A stretch of DNA of 64,000 bases, taken from Parasedimentitalea marina (lineage in GTDB: Bacteria > Pseudomonadota > Alphaproteobacteria > Rhodobacterales > Rhodobacteraceae). Of this stretch, positions 17,450 through 28,428 are shown one piece after another. Numbering within the stretch: the stretch's first letter is position 1; the number at the start of each line of letters is the position of its first letter. The stretch covers positions 1,488,001 to 1,552,000 of the forward strand of contig NZ_CP033219.1 of NCBI RefSeq assembly GCF_004006175.1. The letters are read 5' to 3'. The notes beneath the pieces were generated by a model. It had not been told where the DNA came from and ran no database searches. It worked only from the letters and a program-made list of their open reading frames with translations. Both the position numbers and the translations under genes were made by a program.

Positions 17450-17831
17450 ACCTCAACCTCGTCTGAAAATCTTCCATGCGACCGGAGCGATAAAACCCAA
17501 GTGGGCAGCTCATTCTTTTCGCGTGTAAAGATGTATCTTTACAATAGTTAGGCTAGTATCGCTTGGTCAAGGCGCAACAATTGAAATCGAGTGCTCAAAA
17601 AATCCAAATGTTTGGAACGTCGACACAGTTTTATAATTGTCGGAGCAGGGGCCTTCAGCGGCATGTCCCCCATCAGTATGACATACGCATTTCATCGCTG
17701 GCGCGTGTGGGCAGTGTGCGAAATTCTGTGTGAAGGTCGACCGGCAGGTGTTGGAGGATTGTATTTCGCGCCGGTCACCCGTGAGGGATCGCAGAACGAC
17801 ATCTCCAACACCTACCATATGCCCCATCAGA
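17450..17831. other. Intergenic region between malic enzyme and lacI, with operator and promoter of lacI
   Basis: These 382 bases hold the lacI promoter and operator (separate entries). The remaining ~250 bases carry short open frames on both strands without ribosome-binding sites or recognisable protein character, which I do not call. Malic enzyme ends at 17832 with no obvious hairpin terminator after it. Confidence 0.55.
17515..17543. promoter_or_regulatory. lacI operator region: 16-bp operator plus overlapping perfect palindrome
   Basis: CTTTTCGCGTGTAAAG (17515-17530) matches the smoE-side operator at 14 of 16 positions. Overlapping it, TGTAAAGATGTATCTTTACA (17524-17543) is a palindrome with two perfect 9-bp arms and a 2-bp spacer. 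On the minus strand the candidate -10 TAGCCT lies at 17550-17555, so a bound repressor would cover the transcription start and early leader of lacI, a typical autorepression layout. Confidence 0.6.
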
Positions 17832-20105
<2,274 letters not shown>

Positions 20106-20124
20106 GGGGCGCTCCAAAAATATG

Positions 20125-20142
20125 TAGTTTAGTGTTAAACTA
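20125..20142. promoter_or_regulatory. Palindrome upstream of maeB
   Basis: TAGTTTA, a 4-bp spacer GTGT, and TAAACTA form a perfect 7-bp inverted repeat. It begins 20 nt upstream of the maeB start codon, within the 161-bp divergent region shared with the VOC-cupin gene. It looks like a dimeric-regulator operator; I cannot name the regulator. Confidence 0.45.
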
Positions 20143-20228
20143 ATTATTCCATCGGGGAAATAGAGGATTTACATAGCACAATTTGGTATGACTTCTTGAA
20201 TTTTGTACCTAATCTTTGCAGTATTCAA

Positions 20229-20258
20229 TTGAAATACTTTAGGCTTGAAATATTTAGG
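20229..20258 (+). promoter_or_regulatory. Direct repeats just upstream of the VOC-cupin gene
   Basis: TTGAAATACTTTAGG (20229-20243) and TTGAAATATTTAGG (20245-20258) are near-identical with a 16-bp period. They end 8 nt before the ATG and the second copy runs into the ribosome-binding region. An overlapping inverted repeat GTATT...AATAC spans 20221-20237. This could be a regulator-binding or translational-control element for the nucleoside operon. Confidence 0.35.
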
Positions 20259-20266
20259 GGTGAAAG

Positions 20267-21358
20267 ATGAGTGAAACAATTGCGGAAATGCGCTTGCCAA
20301 CGGATGAGCTGCGCAGAGATATTCCCTTTTATTCCAAAGTCTTGGGGATGCGAATGGATTCGATTTATCCAGCGGATGATCCCAGTGTCGCTGTGTTCTC
20401 GGGCCACGGGTTGCGCTTACGCATAGAAAAGGGGGCTTCAGAGGCCCCGGGAACATTGCGCATTTTGACTGATGATCCTGACGCATTTGCCGGTGGCCAG
20501 CGTCGGTTGACGGCGCCAAATGGGACGCTGATCGAAATCGAAGACCGGCATCCGCCGCTGGTCATGCCAGAAACCGTGCATTCATTTGTGGTGCGCAGGC
20601 TCAAGGATCAGGCGCCATGGGTTATTGGCCGTGCAGGGATGCACTATCGCGATCTGGTGCCATCGCGGTTGGGCGGATCCATTATCGCCAGTCACATTCG
20701 CATTCCCGATGGCGGCCCAGTGCCAGATATGGTGCATTTCCACCGGGTCGGATTTCAGCTGATCTTTTGCATCCACGGTTGGGTTGATGTGGTCTATGAA
20801 GACCAGGGACCCAAGATGCGCCTGACGGCAGGGGACTGTTTTATTCAACCGCCCGAGATCCGCCACCGGGTACTCGAGGCCAGCGATGATTTGCAGGTGA
20901 TCGAAATTGGCGTCCCTGCGGATCATGTCACCGAAATCGATCATGACATGCTGCTGCCGACGGACAAGCTAGACCCGGATCGTGAATGGCAGGGGCAGCG
21001 GTTTGTCTATAATCAGGGCAAGACAGGCAAATGGCAGGATTTTCGCCTGCCGGGGTTCATCTGCCGTGACACCACCATTGCTGAGAACACCAAAGGTGTC
21101 GCCGGGGTTCAGGTGGTGCGCAAAGGAAAGGGTGACAGCCCATTTGCCAGCCATGACACAGATATTCTGTTTGCCTTTGTGATGGCGGGTCAAGTGACCT
21201 TGCACGGCGAGGGCCGTGAGCCATATAGTCTTGATTCCGGGGATGCATTCGCCATTCCTCCGGGCATGAAAACCCGTTTGTCTGACGCGACCGACGATCT
21301 GGAACTATTGGAGGTCAGCCTTCCGGGCACCTTCACGACGACTTTGGAGACCACATGA
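20267..21358 (+). CDS. VOC-like plus double-cupin fusion protein heading the nucleoside operon
   Basis: A 363-residue protein of unknown function. Residues 1-~95 resemble half of a glyoxalase/VOC fold (PTDELRRDIPFYSKVLGMRM; TAPNGTLIEIED). Residues ~150-235 form a cupin with a plausible metal site: VHFHRVGFQLIF, then GDCFIQPPEIRHRV. Residues ~285-355 form a second cupin (VMAGQVTLHGEG; GDAFAIPPG) lacking the metal-binding histidines. AGGGG precedes ATG 20267. Its stop overlaps cdd as ATGA, so it is co-translated with nucleoside-catabolic genes. It might act on a sugar or base intermediate, or sense one; I cannot decide. Confidence 0.8.
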   Translation: MSETIAEMRLPTDELRRDIPFYSKVLGMRMDSIYPADDPSVAVFSGHGLRLRIEKGASEAPGTLRILTDDPDAFAGGQRRLTAPNGTLIEIEDRHPPLVMPETVHSFVVRRLKDQAPWVIGRAGMHYRDLVPSRLGGSIIASHIRIPDGGPVPDMVHFHRVGFQLIFCIHGWVDVVYEDQGPKMRLTAGDCFIQPPEIRHRVLEASDDLQVIEIGVPADHVTEIDHDMLLPTDKLDPDREWQGQRFVYNQGKTGKWQDFRLPGFICRDTTIAENTKGVAGVQVVRKGKGDSPFASHDTDILFAFVMAGQVTLHGEGREPYSLDSGDAFAIPPGMKTRLSDATDDLELLEVSLPGTFTTTLETT

Positions 21359-21747
21359 GCCTGAAAAACGCTGCCACCGCTGTGCGCCTGAATGCCCACG
21401 CCCCGTATTCCAACTTCAAGGTCGGGGCGGCGATCCGTGCAGCCTCGGGTCAGATTTATGCGGGCTGCAATGTTGAAAACGTTGCCTACCCCGAAGGCAC
21501 CTGTGCCGAGGCGGGCGCGATTGCGGCTATGGTCGCGGCGGGTGAAACCCAGCTGACCGAGGTCTTTGTGATTACCAACAGTCCAATGCCGGCCCCGCCC
21601 TGTGGCGGTTGCCGTCAGAAACTGGCCGAGTTTGGCGCCGGTGAAGTGAAAGTGATCTGCGCCAATACGGATGGGGTAGAACGGGTAACCACCATCGGCG
21701 ACCTGTTGCCGGGCAAGTTTGATGCCAGTCATATGGACCGGAGCTAA
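21355..21747 (+). CDS. cdd: Cytidine deaminase
   Basis: A 130-residue zinc enzyme converting cytidine and deoxycytidine to uridine and deoxyuridine. The catalytic motif is CAEAGAI (Cys-Ala-Glu; homotetrameric short type) with PCGGCRQ supplying the remaining zinc cysteines. NAHAPYSNFKVGAA and NVENVAYPEGTCAE are family signatures. Length fits the short Bacillus-type form. It overlaps the VOC-cupin gene by ATGA and lies 4 nt before deoA. Confidence 0.95.
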   Translation: MSLKNAATAVRLNAHAPYSNFKVGAAIRAASGQIYAGCNVENVAYPEGTCAEAGAIAAMVAAGETQLTEVFVITNSPMPAPPCGGCRQKLAEFGAGEVKVICANTDGVERVTTIGDLLPGKFDASHMDRS

Positions 21748-21751
21748 GCAG

Positions 21752-23056
21752 ATGGACGCGCGCGCTATCATTGCCACTTTACGCCGCGGGGACACCCCAA
21801 CCGAGGATCAGCTGCGCTGGTTTGCCCGGGGGTTGGCTGATGACACGGTCAGCGATGCGCAGGCCGGTGCCTTTGCCATGGCGGTGTGTCTGCGCGGGCT
21901 GGGTCCTGAAGGACGGCGCGCCCTGACTCTTGCCATGCGCGACAGTGGCGACGTGCTGAACTGGGATCTGGATGGACCGGTGCTGGACAAACACTCGACC
22001 GGTGGTGTTGGCGATTGCGTGTCACTGCTGCTGGCGCCCGCCTTGGCCGAATGTGGCGCCTATGTGCCGATGATCTCGGGACGGGGGCTGGGTCATACGG
22101 GTGGCACTCTGGACAAGATGGAATCCATCCCCGGCGTGACAACTCAGGTGCCGCAAGACCGGTTGGTGCAGATCATGCACGAGGCGGGATGTGCCATCGT
22201 CAGCGCCACTGCCCAGATTGCCCCAGCGGACAAGCGGCTTTACGCAATCCGCGACGTGACCTCGACGGTTGAAAGTCTGGACCTGATCACGGCCTCGATC
22301 CTGTCTAAAAAACTGGCCGCCAGCCCGGATGGTCTGGTGCTGGATGTCAAATTGGGGTCGGGCGCGTTTATGAAAACCATCGACGAAGCCCGCGCTCTGG
22401 CAAGCTCGCTCAGCCAGACTGCCAATGCCGCAGGTTGCAAAACCTCCGCGGTGATCACTGATATGAACCAGCCCTTGGCACCTGCACTGGGTAACGCGCT
22501 AGAGGTGGCCGAGGTCATGAAGGCGCTGACCGGTGTAACGCAGGGGCCTTTGACGGAAATCACTGCCGTTTTGGGCGGTATTCTTCTGGCGGATGCTGGT
22601 CTTGCCGCAACCGAGCAGGACGGGGCTGACCGCATGACTGCGGCCCTGTCGGGGGGGCAGGTGGCTGAGCGGTTTGGCCGGATGATCGCCGCTGTTGGCG
22701 GCCCGGCTAAATTTGTCGACACCTGGCAACGGTTCCTGCCCGAAGCCACAGTCATCCAGGAAATTACCGCCAAACAAGCGGGCTATGTCACTGCTATCGA
22801 CGGTGAGGCATTGGGCCTCGCCGTGGTCAGTCTGGGCGGCGGACGGATGGTTGAAAGTGATTTGGTAAATCCTGCGGTCGGCCTGTCTGGCCTTATACGC
22901 CTGGGTGCCAGAGTTGAAAAGGGAACGCCAATCGCCGTTGTTCATGCCGCCCGCGAAGACGCTGCCCGTATGGCCGAGGCCACTGTGCACGCAGCGATCA
23001 CAATTGCGCCGCAAGCCGTTGATCTGCCCGATCTTATTCATGAGAGGATTTCCTGA
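21752..23056 (+). CDS. deoA: Thymidine phosphorylase
   Basis: A 434-residue enzyme releasing thymine (or uracil) and 2-deoxyribose 1-phosphate from the nucleoside. It shows the family block SGRGLGHTGGTLDKMESIPG and DKHSTGGVGDCVSLLLAP for phosphate binding, and the Lys-rich active-site region ASILSKKLAASPDGLVLDVKLG (given in overlapping parts). I chose ATG 21752, preceded by GGAG 8 nt upstream; an earlier in-frame ATG lies inside cdd. Its TGA overlaps deoB as TGATG. Confidence 0.95.
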   Translation: MDARAIIATLRRGDTPTEDQLRWFARGLADDTVSDAQAGAFAMAVCLRGLGPEGRRALTLAMRDSGDVLNWDLDGPVLDKHSTGGVGDCVSLLLAPALAECGAYVPMISGRGLGHTGGTLDKMESIPGVTTQVPQDRLVQIMHEAGCAIVSATAQIAPADKRLYAIRDVTSTVESLDLITASILSKKLAASPDGLVLDVKLGSGAFMKTIDEARALASSLSQTANAAGCKTSAVITDMNQPLAPALGNALEVAEVMKALTGVTQGPLTEITAVLGGILLADAGLAATEQDGADRMTAALSGGQVAERFGRMIAAVGGPAKFVDTWQRFLPEATVIQEITAKQAGYVTAIDGEALGLAVVSLGGGRMVESDLVNPAVGLSGLIRLGARVEKGTPIAVVHAAREDAARMAEATVHAAITIAPQAVDLPDLIHERIS

Positions 23057-24267
23057 TGCCGCGCGCCTTTTTGGTGGTGATGGATTCCGTCGGCATCGGC
23101 GGTGCGCCGGATGCCAGTCGTTTCTTCAACGGCGACCTGCCGGATCTTGGTGCCAATACCGTGGCGCATATCGTGCAGGCCTGTGCCGAGGGCCGGGCCG
23201 AGGACGGGCGCAGCGGCCCCCTCAATTTGCCCACGTTAGAGCGTCTGGGGCTGGGGGCCGCGTTGCGGCTGGCCTCGGCGGTTCCGGTGCCGGGGTTTGA
23301 CGCTGAACCGCAGGGCCGTTGGGGCTGCGCTGCCGAGGTCAGCCGGGGCAAGGACACCCCGTCCGGTCATTGGGAGCTGGCCGGACTGCCTGTACCATGG
23401 GATTGGTGCTTTTTCCCCGATACCACGCCCTCATTCCCGCCAGATCTAAGCCACTATGTGGCACAGGCCGCAGGCGTAGTCGGTATCCTGGGCGATTGTC
23501 ATGCGCCAGGCACCGCGATCATCGAGCGCCTGGGCGAGGAGCACATGCAAACCGGCAAGCCGATTGTCTATACCTCGGCGGATTCCGTGATGCAGATTGC
23601 TGCCCACGAAGAGACATTTGGTCTGGATCGGCTGCTGGATCTGTGCCGGACCATCGCGCCACATCTGCACAAGATGAAGGTTGGCCGGGTCATCGCGCGC
23701 CCCTTTGTGGGCAATGCGCTTGACGGGTTCACCCGCACCACCAACCGGCGCGACTTTGCCATAACGCCACCAGCGCCGGTACTGACCAATTGGGTACAGA
23801 ACGCAGGTGGTGCGGTGCATGCGATCGGCAAGATTGGCGACATCTTTACAATGCAGGGTATCGATACCTTGCAAAAGGGGGCGGATGCTACGCTGATCGA
23901 TCATCTGTCCGAGCGGGTGCAAAATGCCACTGACGGCAGTCTGACCTTCGCCAATTTTGTTGAATTTGACAGCCTGTATGGCCACCGCCGGGACATCTCA
24001 GGGTATGCCCGTGCACTAGAGTGGTTTGACGGCGAAATCGGCAAGATCATTGCCAATCTGCGCGAAGGTGACATGTTGTTGCTGACGGCCGATCATGGCA
24101 ACGACCCCAGCTGGCCGGGGACGGATCACACCCGCGAACAGGTGCCAGTGTTGATCGCCGGCCTTGGCGCTGGCCCTGTTGGCGCGGTGCATTATGTAGA
24201 TATTGCCGCAACCATTGCGGATCATCTTGGTGTTGTGTCAGAAGGCCCCGGAAGGAGCTTCTTATGA
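23056..24267 (+). CDS. deoB: Phosphopentomutase
   Basis: A 403-residue metalloenzyme interconverting (deoxy)ribose 1-phosphate and 5-phosphate. N-terminal VVMDSVGIGGAPDA supplies metal ligands; the catalytic threonine region reads GKDTPSGHWE. C-terminal LLTADHGNDPSWPGTDHTRE holds the remaining metal ligands. Length is normal. It overlaps deoA by one base and add by ATGA. Confidence 0.96.
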   Translation: MPRAFLVVMDSVGIGGAPDASRFFNGDLPDLGANTVAHIVQACAEGRAEDGRSGPLNLPTLERLGLGAALRLASAVPVPGFDAEPQGRWGCAAEVSRGKDTPSGHWELAGLPVPWDWCFFPDTTPSFPPDLSHYVAQAAGVVGILGDCHAPGTAIIERLGEEHMQTGKPIVYTSADSVMQIAAHEETFGLDRLLDLCRTIAPHLHKMKVGRVIARPFVGNALDGFTRTTNRRDFAITPPAPVLTNWVQNAGGAVHAIGKIGDIFTMQGIDTLQKGADATLIDHLSERVQNATDGSLTFANFVEFDSLYGHRRDISGYARALEWFDGEIGKIIANLREGDMLLLTADHGNDPSWPGTDHTREQVPVLIAGLGAGPVGAVHYVDIAATIADHLGVVSEGPGRSFL

Positions 24268-25247
24268 GCGTTGCAGACTTGCCGAAAATCGAATTGCACT
24301 TGCACCACGAGGGGGCGGCCCCTCCGGCGTTCATTCGTCAGTTGGCGCATGAAAAGAAAATGGACCTCAGCGGCATTTTTCGCGCTGATGGGGGCTATGA
24401 TTTCCGTGATTTCACCCACTTCCTGTCGGTCTATGAGGCCGCCAGCGAAGTGCTGACCGGCCCCGAAGAATTTCGCCGCCTGACCCTGGCCATTCTTGAA
24501 GAAAGCGCCGCCAATGGCGTGGTTTACACCGAAAGCTTTGTGAGCCCGGACTTTTGTGGTGGCGGCGATCTCGCTGCGTGGCGCGACTATCTGGCGGCCA
24601 TTCAGGATGCCTCGGAGGAGGCAGAGAAACGGTTTGGCATCACTCTGCGTGGTGTTGTGACCTGCGTGCGCCATTTTGGGGCTGAAACCGCCAAAAAGGC
24701 TGCGCAATGTGCGGCTGATACCGCAGGTGACTGGGTTGTCGGCTTTGGTATGGGTGGCAATGAAGGCATGGGCGAGCAGGGAGATTTCGCCTGGAGCTTT
24801 GACTGTGCCCGCGAGGCCGGATTGCGTCTGACCACTCACGCGGGTGAATTTGGCGGCCCCGAAAGCGTGCGCGATGCAGTTCGGGTCTTGGGCGTTGAAC
24901 GCATTGGCCACGGTGTCCGAGCCTTTGAGGACGCGGATCTGGTGCATGAACTGGTCGACCGTGGCACAGTGCTCGAGGTCTGCCCCGGCTCCAACGTTGT
25001 GCTGGGTCTGTTCCCCGATTTTGCCTCGCATCCTATTGCGCGTCTGCGCGATGCGGGTGTCAAGGTCACGGTGTCCACCGATGATCCGCCCTTTTTCCAC
25101 ACCACCATGCGCCGCGAATATGAGATGCTGAACAAGGCCTTTGGCTGGGATGCTGATGATTTTGCCGCCTTGAATGCGACCGCCCTGGCAGCCGCTTTTT
25201 GTGATGACGCCACCCGCGAGCGGGTGCAGAAAAGACTGGAGAGCTAA
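24264..25247 (+). CDS. add: Adenosine deaminase
   Basis: A 327-residue zinc amidohydrolase converting adenosine to inosine. The metal ligands are LHLHHEGA near the N-terminus (family HxH), THAGE mid-protein, GHGVRA and STDDPPFF. The catalytic Glu lies in HAGEFGGPES. The family also includes adenine deaminases, but the operon with pentomutase and phosphorylase favours adenosine. It overlaps deoB by 4 nt and upp starts directly after its stop. Confidence 0.9.
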   Translation: MSVADLPKIELHLHHEGAAPPAFIRQLAHEKKMDLSGIFRADGGYDFRDFTHFLSVYEAASEVLTGPEEFRRLTLAILEESAANGVVYTESFVSPDFCGGGDLAAWRDYLAAIQDASEEAEKRFGITLRGVVTCVRHFGAETAKKAAQCAADTAGDWVVGFGMGGNEGMGEQGDFAWSFDCAREAGLRLTTHAGEFGGPESVRDAVRVLGVERIGHGVRAFEDADLVHELVDRGTVLEVCPGSNVVLGLFPDFASHPIARLRDAGVKVTVSTDDPPFFHTTMRREYEMLNKAFGWDADDFAALNATALAAAFCDDATRERVQKRLES

Positions 25248-25880
25248 ATGAGCGAACATCTGACCGTCGTTGACCACCCCTTGGTGCAACACAAGCTGAC
25301 ACTGATGCGGGACAAGGGCACGTCGACGGCTGGGTTCCGTCGGTTGCTGCATGAGATCACCCAATTGCTGGCCTATGAAATCACCCGCGATATGCCACTG
25401 ACCACCACCACCATTGAAACCCCGATGGAGGAAATGGAATCGCCGATCCTGGCCGGTAAGAAGTTGGCGCTGGTGTCGATCCTGCGGGCTGGCAACGGCA
25501 TGTTGGACGGGGTGCTTGAACTGATCCCGTCGGCCCGGGTTGGCTTTGTCGGCTTGTACCGGGACGAGGAAACTCTGCAGCCGGTGCAATATTACTTTAA
25601 AGTGCCCAAAGGCATCGATGATCGGTTGGTCATTGCGGTTGATCCTATGCTGGCCACCGGCAACAGCTCGATTGCGGCGATCGACCTGCTGAAAGAGGCC
25701 GGCGCAACTGATATTCGGTTCCTGTGCCTGCTGGCCTCGCCCGAGGGCGTTGCCCGCATGAAAGAGGCCCATCCGGATGTGCAGATTGTAACGGCCTCGC
25801 TGGATCGTGAGCTGAATGACAAGGGCTATATCATGCCCGGGCTGGGTGATGCGGGTGACCGCATGTTTGGCACCAAGTAA
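25248..25880 (+). CDS. upp: Uracil phosphoribosyltransferase
   Basis: A 210-residue salvage enzyme making UMP from uracil and PRPP. The PRPP-binding loop is [16 protein letters not shown], preceded by [12 protein letters not shown] and followed by [15 protein letters not shown], all diagnostic. ATG directly follows the add stop codon. It is the last gene of the operon and would recapture uracil produced by DeoA after Cdd. Confidence 0.97.
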   Translation: MSEHLTVVDHPLVQHKLTLMRDKGTSTAGFRRLLHEITQLLAYEITRDMPLTTTTIETPMEEMESPILAGKKLALVSILRAGNGMLDGVLELIPSARVGFVGLYRDEETLQPVQYYFKVPKGIDDRLVIAVDPMLATGNSSIAAIDLLKEAGATDIRFLCLLASPEGVARMKEAHPDVQIVTASLDRELNDKGYIMPGLGDAGDRMFGTK

Positions 25881-26017
25881 AAAGCTGCCAGCTCCGGAAA
25901 TAATTTTGGGGTGATTGCGCAACTATTTGCGCGATTGCCTCATTATTGTCCACAAACCGTGCTTGCTACCGAATCACTTTTCAGGCATCTTTGACCCATA
26001 TTTTGTGGGGCACAGCT

Positions 26018-27307
26018 ATGATAATCGCTAGAGTTATTGCATTGACCGTTGCGGCAGGCGCCTTTGTTCTGCCAGCAGCTCAGGCCCAATCCCAGGCTGG
26101 GGCCGGGGTTCCGGCTGAATTTCCACCGACATCATACCGGGGAAAGCAATATATCGACAGCAAGGGTTGTGTGTTCATTCGGGCAGGCGTGGACGGCAAT
26201 GTGACCTGGGTTCCCCGGGTTAACCGCGCACGCAAGCAATTGTGTGGCCAGCAGCCTACCGCAGTCGCCGGCACAACCAGTGCCCCATCGCAAAGTAGTC
26301 CGGCACCGGTGATTATCACACTGCCATCCGATCAACAGCCTGCTCCCTCTGCCCCGGCACAGACAAGCCCTGCGCCAGCAGTGGCTAGCACCACCGCACC
26401 GACATCTCCGGCGCCAACCAAGCCTCAGCGGACTGCGACAACGACCAGCGCCAGGACCACACCGGCACCAGTCAGAGTGGCCAAGCCAGCCCCGCAAACC
26501 GTCGCGGTCGCGCCAGTTGTGCGCGCTCCGACGCCAGCGCTGGCAGCCGGAGCCTGTGCTGATCTGTCAGAGATTAGCCGGCAATATTCCAATGAAGGGG
26601 CCCGCTGTGGGCCACAAAGTCAATCGCCCGTGACCTATGGCAGCGGATCTGGACTTGCACCGCAATCATCTCTGCGGTTGACCCCCAATACACGTGTTGT
26701 GCCAACTCATGTATATCAGGCCCGGCGTCACAGTCAGGCTTTGGTGGTTCCCAGTGGCTATCGCTCTGTTTGGGATGACGACCGCCTAAACCTTCATCGG
26801 GCTGAGCGCGGCCTGAAGCCTGCGATCATCAGTGCTACGGTTCAGGTTCCGGAGGGCTATGTTCTGGCCAATCGAGAAGATGATCGCCTAAATACACAGC
26901 GTGCCATGCGCACAGCTGAGGGAGACGCGCAGACGGATTTGATCTGGACCCGTACAGTCCCCCGCAGGCTCGTCGCTTTGCCGCTGGATCGCCCAGTGAT
27001 CACCCAGTCGGCCATTGATCAGGCTGGGGCCAGCGACAACGCTCCGGTGCTTCGCCTGTCAACGCGGTCTGCCCCAACTCCAAACCGCTATGTCCGTGCG
27101 GCAACGTTTTCTGATTCCGCGGCGGCAAGTGCAGCAGCGCGTCAACTTGCTGCTAGCGGCCTGTCCGTGCGCCTTGGCAGCGTTACCCGCAAAGGACAGA
27201 CGTATAAGGTTGTTCTGGCGGGACCGTTTAACGACACCGCCACTGCCAATGCGGCATTGGCGACGGTCCGGGCTGCGGGCTATTCGGGTGCACGTCTCAG
27301 CAAGTAA
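26018..27307 (+). CDS. Secreted SPOR-domain protein with Pro/Thr/Ala-rich linker
   Basis: A 429-residue exported protein. A signal peptide covers about residues 1-23 (MIIARVIALTVAAGAFVLPA). Residues ~25-85 form a small conserved domain with two cysteines (KGCVFIRAG; KQLCGQ). Residues ~90-190 are a Pro/Ala/Thr/Ser-rich linker. A motif GY...DDRLN..RA appears twice (about 248-270 and 285-305). The C-terminal ~75 residues are a SPOR domain (NRYVRAATFSDSAAASAAAR; VVLAGPFND), which binds denuded peptidoglycan at the division site. ATG 26018 has GGGG before it. Confidence 0.85.
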   Translation: MIIARVIALTVAAGAFVLPAAQAQSQAGAGVPAEFPPTSYRGKQYIDSKGCVFIRAGVDGNVTWVPRVNRARKQLCGQQPTAVAGTTSAPSQSSPAPVIITLPSDQQPAPSAPAQTSPAPAVASTTAPTSPAPTKPQRTATTTSARTTPAPVRVAKPAPQTVAVAPVVRAPTPALAAGACADLSEISRQYSNEGARCGPQSQSPVTYGSGSGLAPQSSLRLTPNTRVVPTHVYQARRHSQALVVPSGYRSVWDDDRLNLHRAERGLKPAIISATVQVPEGYVLANREDDRLNTQRAMRTAEGDAQTDLIWTRTVPRRLVALPLDRPVITQSAIDQAGASDNAPVLRLSTRSAPTPNRYVRAATFSDSAAASAAARQLAASGLSVRLGSVTRKGQTYKVVLAGPFNDTATANAALATVRAAGYSGARLSK

Positions 27308-27308
27308 C

Positions 27309-28319
27309 TCAGCTGCAGATGTTCTGCAGTTGCACCCAGTCACGGTCGTTCAACACCGGCTCCAGGCTGCGACCTGCCATGGGGTCCGCCTCGATCAATC
27401 CCAAAACGTTTTCACCGGTGATGTCCTGTGAGTAAGCATAGGGTGTCGAAGGGATCGCTGCCTGTGCAAATGTGGCCAGAATTTTTTCTTCAGGAACTGG
27501 CGGCCGGGGCATGCTGACCATGGTTTCAGCGTATTTGTCCAGACTGCTGCGATCCAGTTTGCCCGTGGTCAGCAGACGAAATGACGCCAGCATACCACCA
27601 GAGGTCAGTACCTCGGTGAGCGGGTCATTTTCTTGCGCGCGGGCACGCTCGATTAGGATGGCACCTGCCGCTACTGCGGGATCTTCATAGCCTTCGACCA
27701 GCGCGCGGTTCAGCAGCACAATATTGCCCGGCAAGTGCAGGCTGGAGGCAACACCATCACGCAGAATAACAACTTGCCGAACTCCGGTCCGTTCCGCCAG
27801 CTTGGCCAGAATGGGCACCGTTTCAGGGGTTGCACAGGCTTGCCCGGACACCCGTTCAATCCGACCCATCAGCGCCTGACCAATGGCTTTGCGCTTAATG
27901 TCAGGAACCACGCTGACAGTGTGACGTATCATGGCCCCGGGCAACCAGAACACCAGCAATGCAGCGACCAGCCCAAGGCCACCCAACACACTGACCGAGC
28001 GCAGCCGACCAGGATGCGGACGCGCGCCTTCAATGGCCTGCTGAACGCGTTCAATTGCATTCAGCATGGCGGTTTCGTCTTTCCCCAGTTCCAGCGTCTC
28101 ACCGGGGTCACCATCAGGGTGGAAAATGGCCGGAAACTGGCCCGGATTTTGCCGTTCCACAGCCGCCAGTGACCAATGGGCCACCGGTTGGTCCTTCATG
28201 TCGGTGATCGTCAGCGTCGCATCGCCGATCGATACAATCACGTCGCGACGCTGGTCTTCGGGGCTGGCGCGCCACAAGCCCGCAGCCTCAAGCCGCTGAT
28301 ATTCCCTGAGTGCAGTCAT
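27309..28319 (-). CDS. Membrane protein with degenerate M48-peptidase-like domain
   Basis: A 336-residue protein. Residues 1-~105 form a soluble N-terminal domain with a beta-rich DATLTITD segment. One transmembrane helix spans about 110-130 (VLGGLGLVAALLVFWLPG). Residues ~150-250 resemble the M48 peptidase fold: RQVVILRDGVASSLHLPG, then IVLLNRALVEGYEDPAVAAG. Where active M48 enzymes carry HExxH, this protein has ILIERARA, so catalysis is probably lost. It is convergent with the SPOR gene, separated by one base. Possible pseudo-peptidase; role unknown. Confidence 0.6.
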   Translation of the reverse strand: MTALREYQRLEAAGLWRASPEDQRRDVIVSIGDATLTITDMKDQPVAHWSLAAVERQNPGQFPAIFHPDGDPGETLELGKDETAMLNAIERVQQAIEGARPHPGRLRSVSVLGGLGLVAALLVFWLPGAMIRHTVSVVPDIKRKAIGQALMGRIERVSGQACATPETVPILAKLAERTGVRQVVILRDGVASSLHLPGNIVLLNRALVEGYEDPAVAAGAILIERARAQENDPLTEVLTSGGMLASFRLLTTGKLDRSSLDKYAETMVSMPRPPVPEEKILATFAQAAIPSTPYAYSQDITGENVLGLIEADPMAGRSLEPVLNDRDWVQLQNICS

Positions 28320-28428
28320 CTGCTTATTCTTGCCCGTGCCTCAATTACAGGGCGAGGATAACACGGTTGCCCCCCCGGCGGCAAACGGCTTTGCCACCAA
28401 GGGTTTTCGTTTCGCGGGCTGCCTTAGA

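Noticed and set aside
24222..25922. 566-codon open frame antisense to add and upp
   Set aside because: It mirrors two well-supported genes on the plus strand, has no ribosome-binding site and a low-complexity, Gln/His/Gly-rich composition typical of antisense frames in GC-rich DNA.
25917..25932. GCGCAA-CTAT-TTGCGC inverted repeat after upp as a terminator
   Set aside because: Stem of only 6 bp, no T-run; could be chance or an operator for the SPOR gene.
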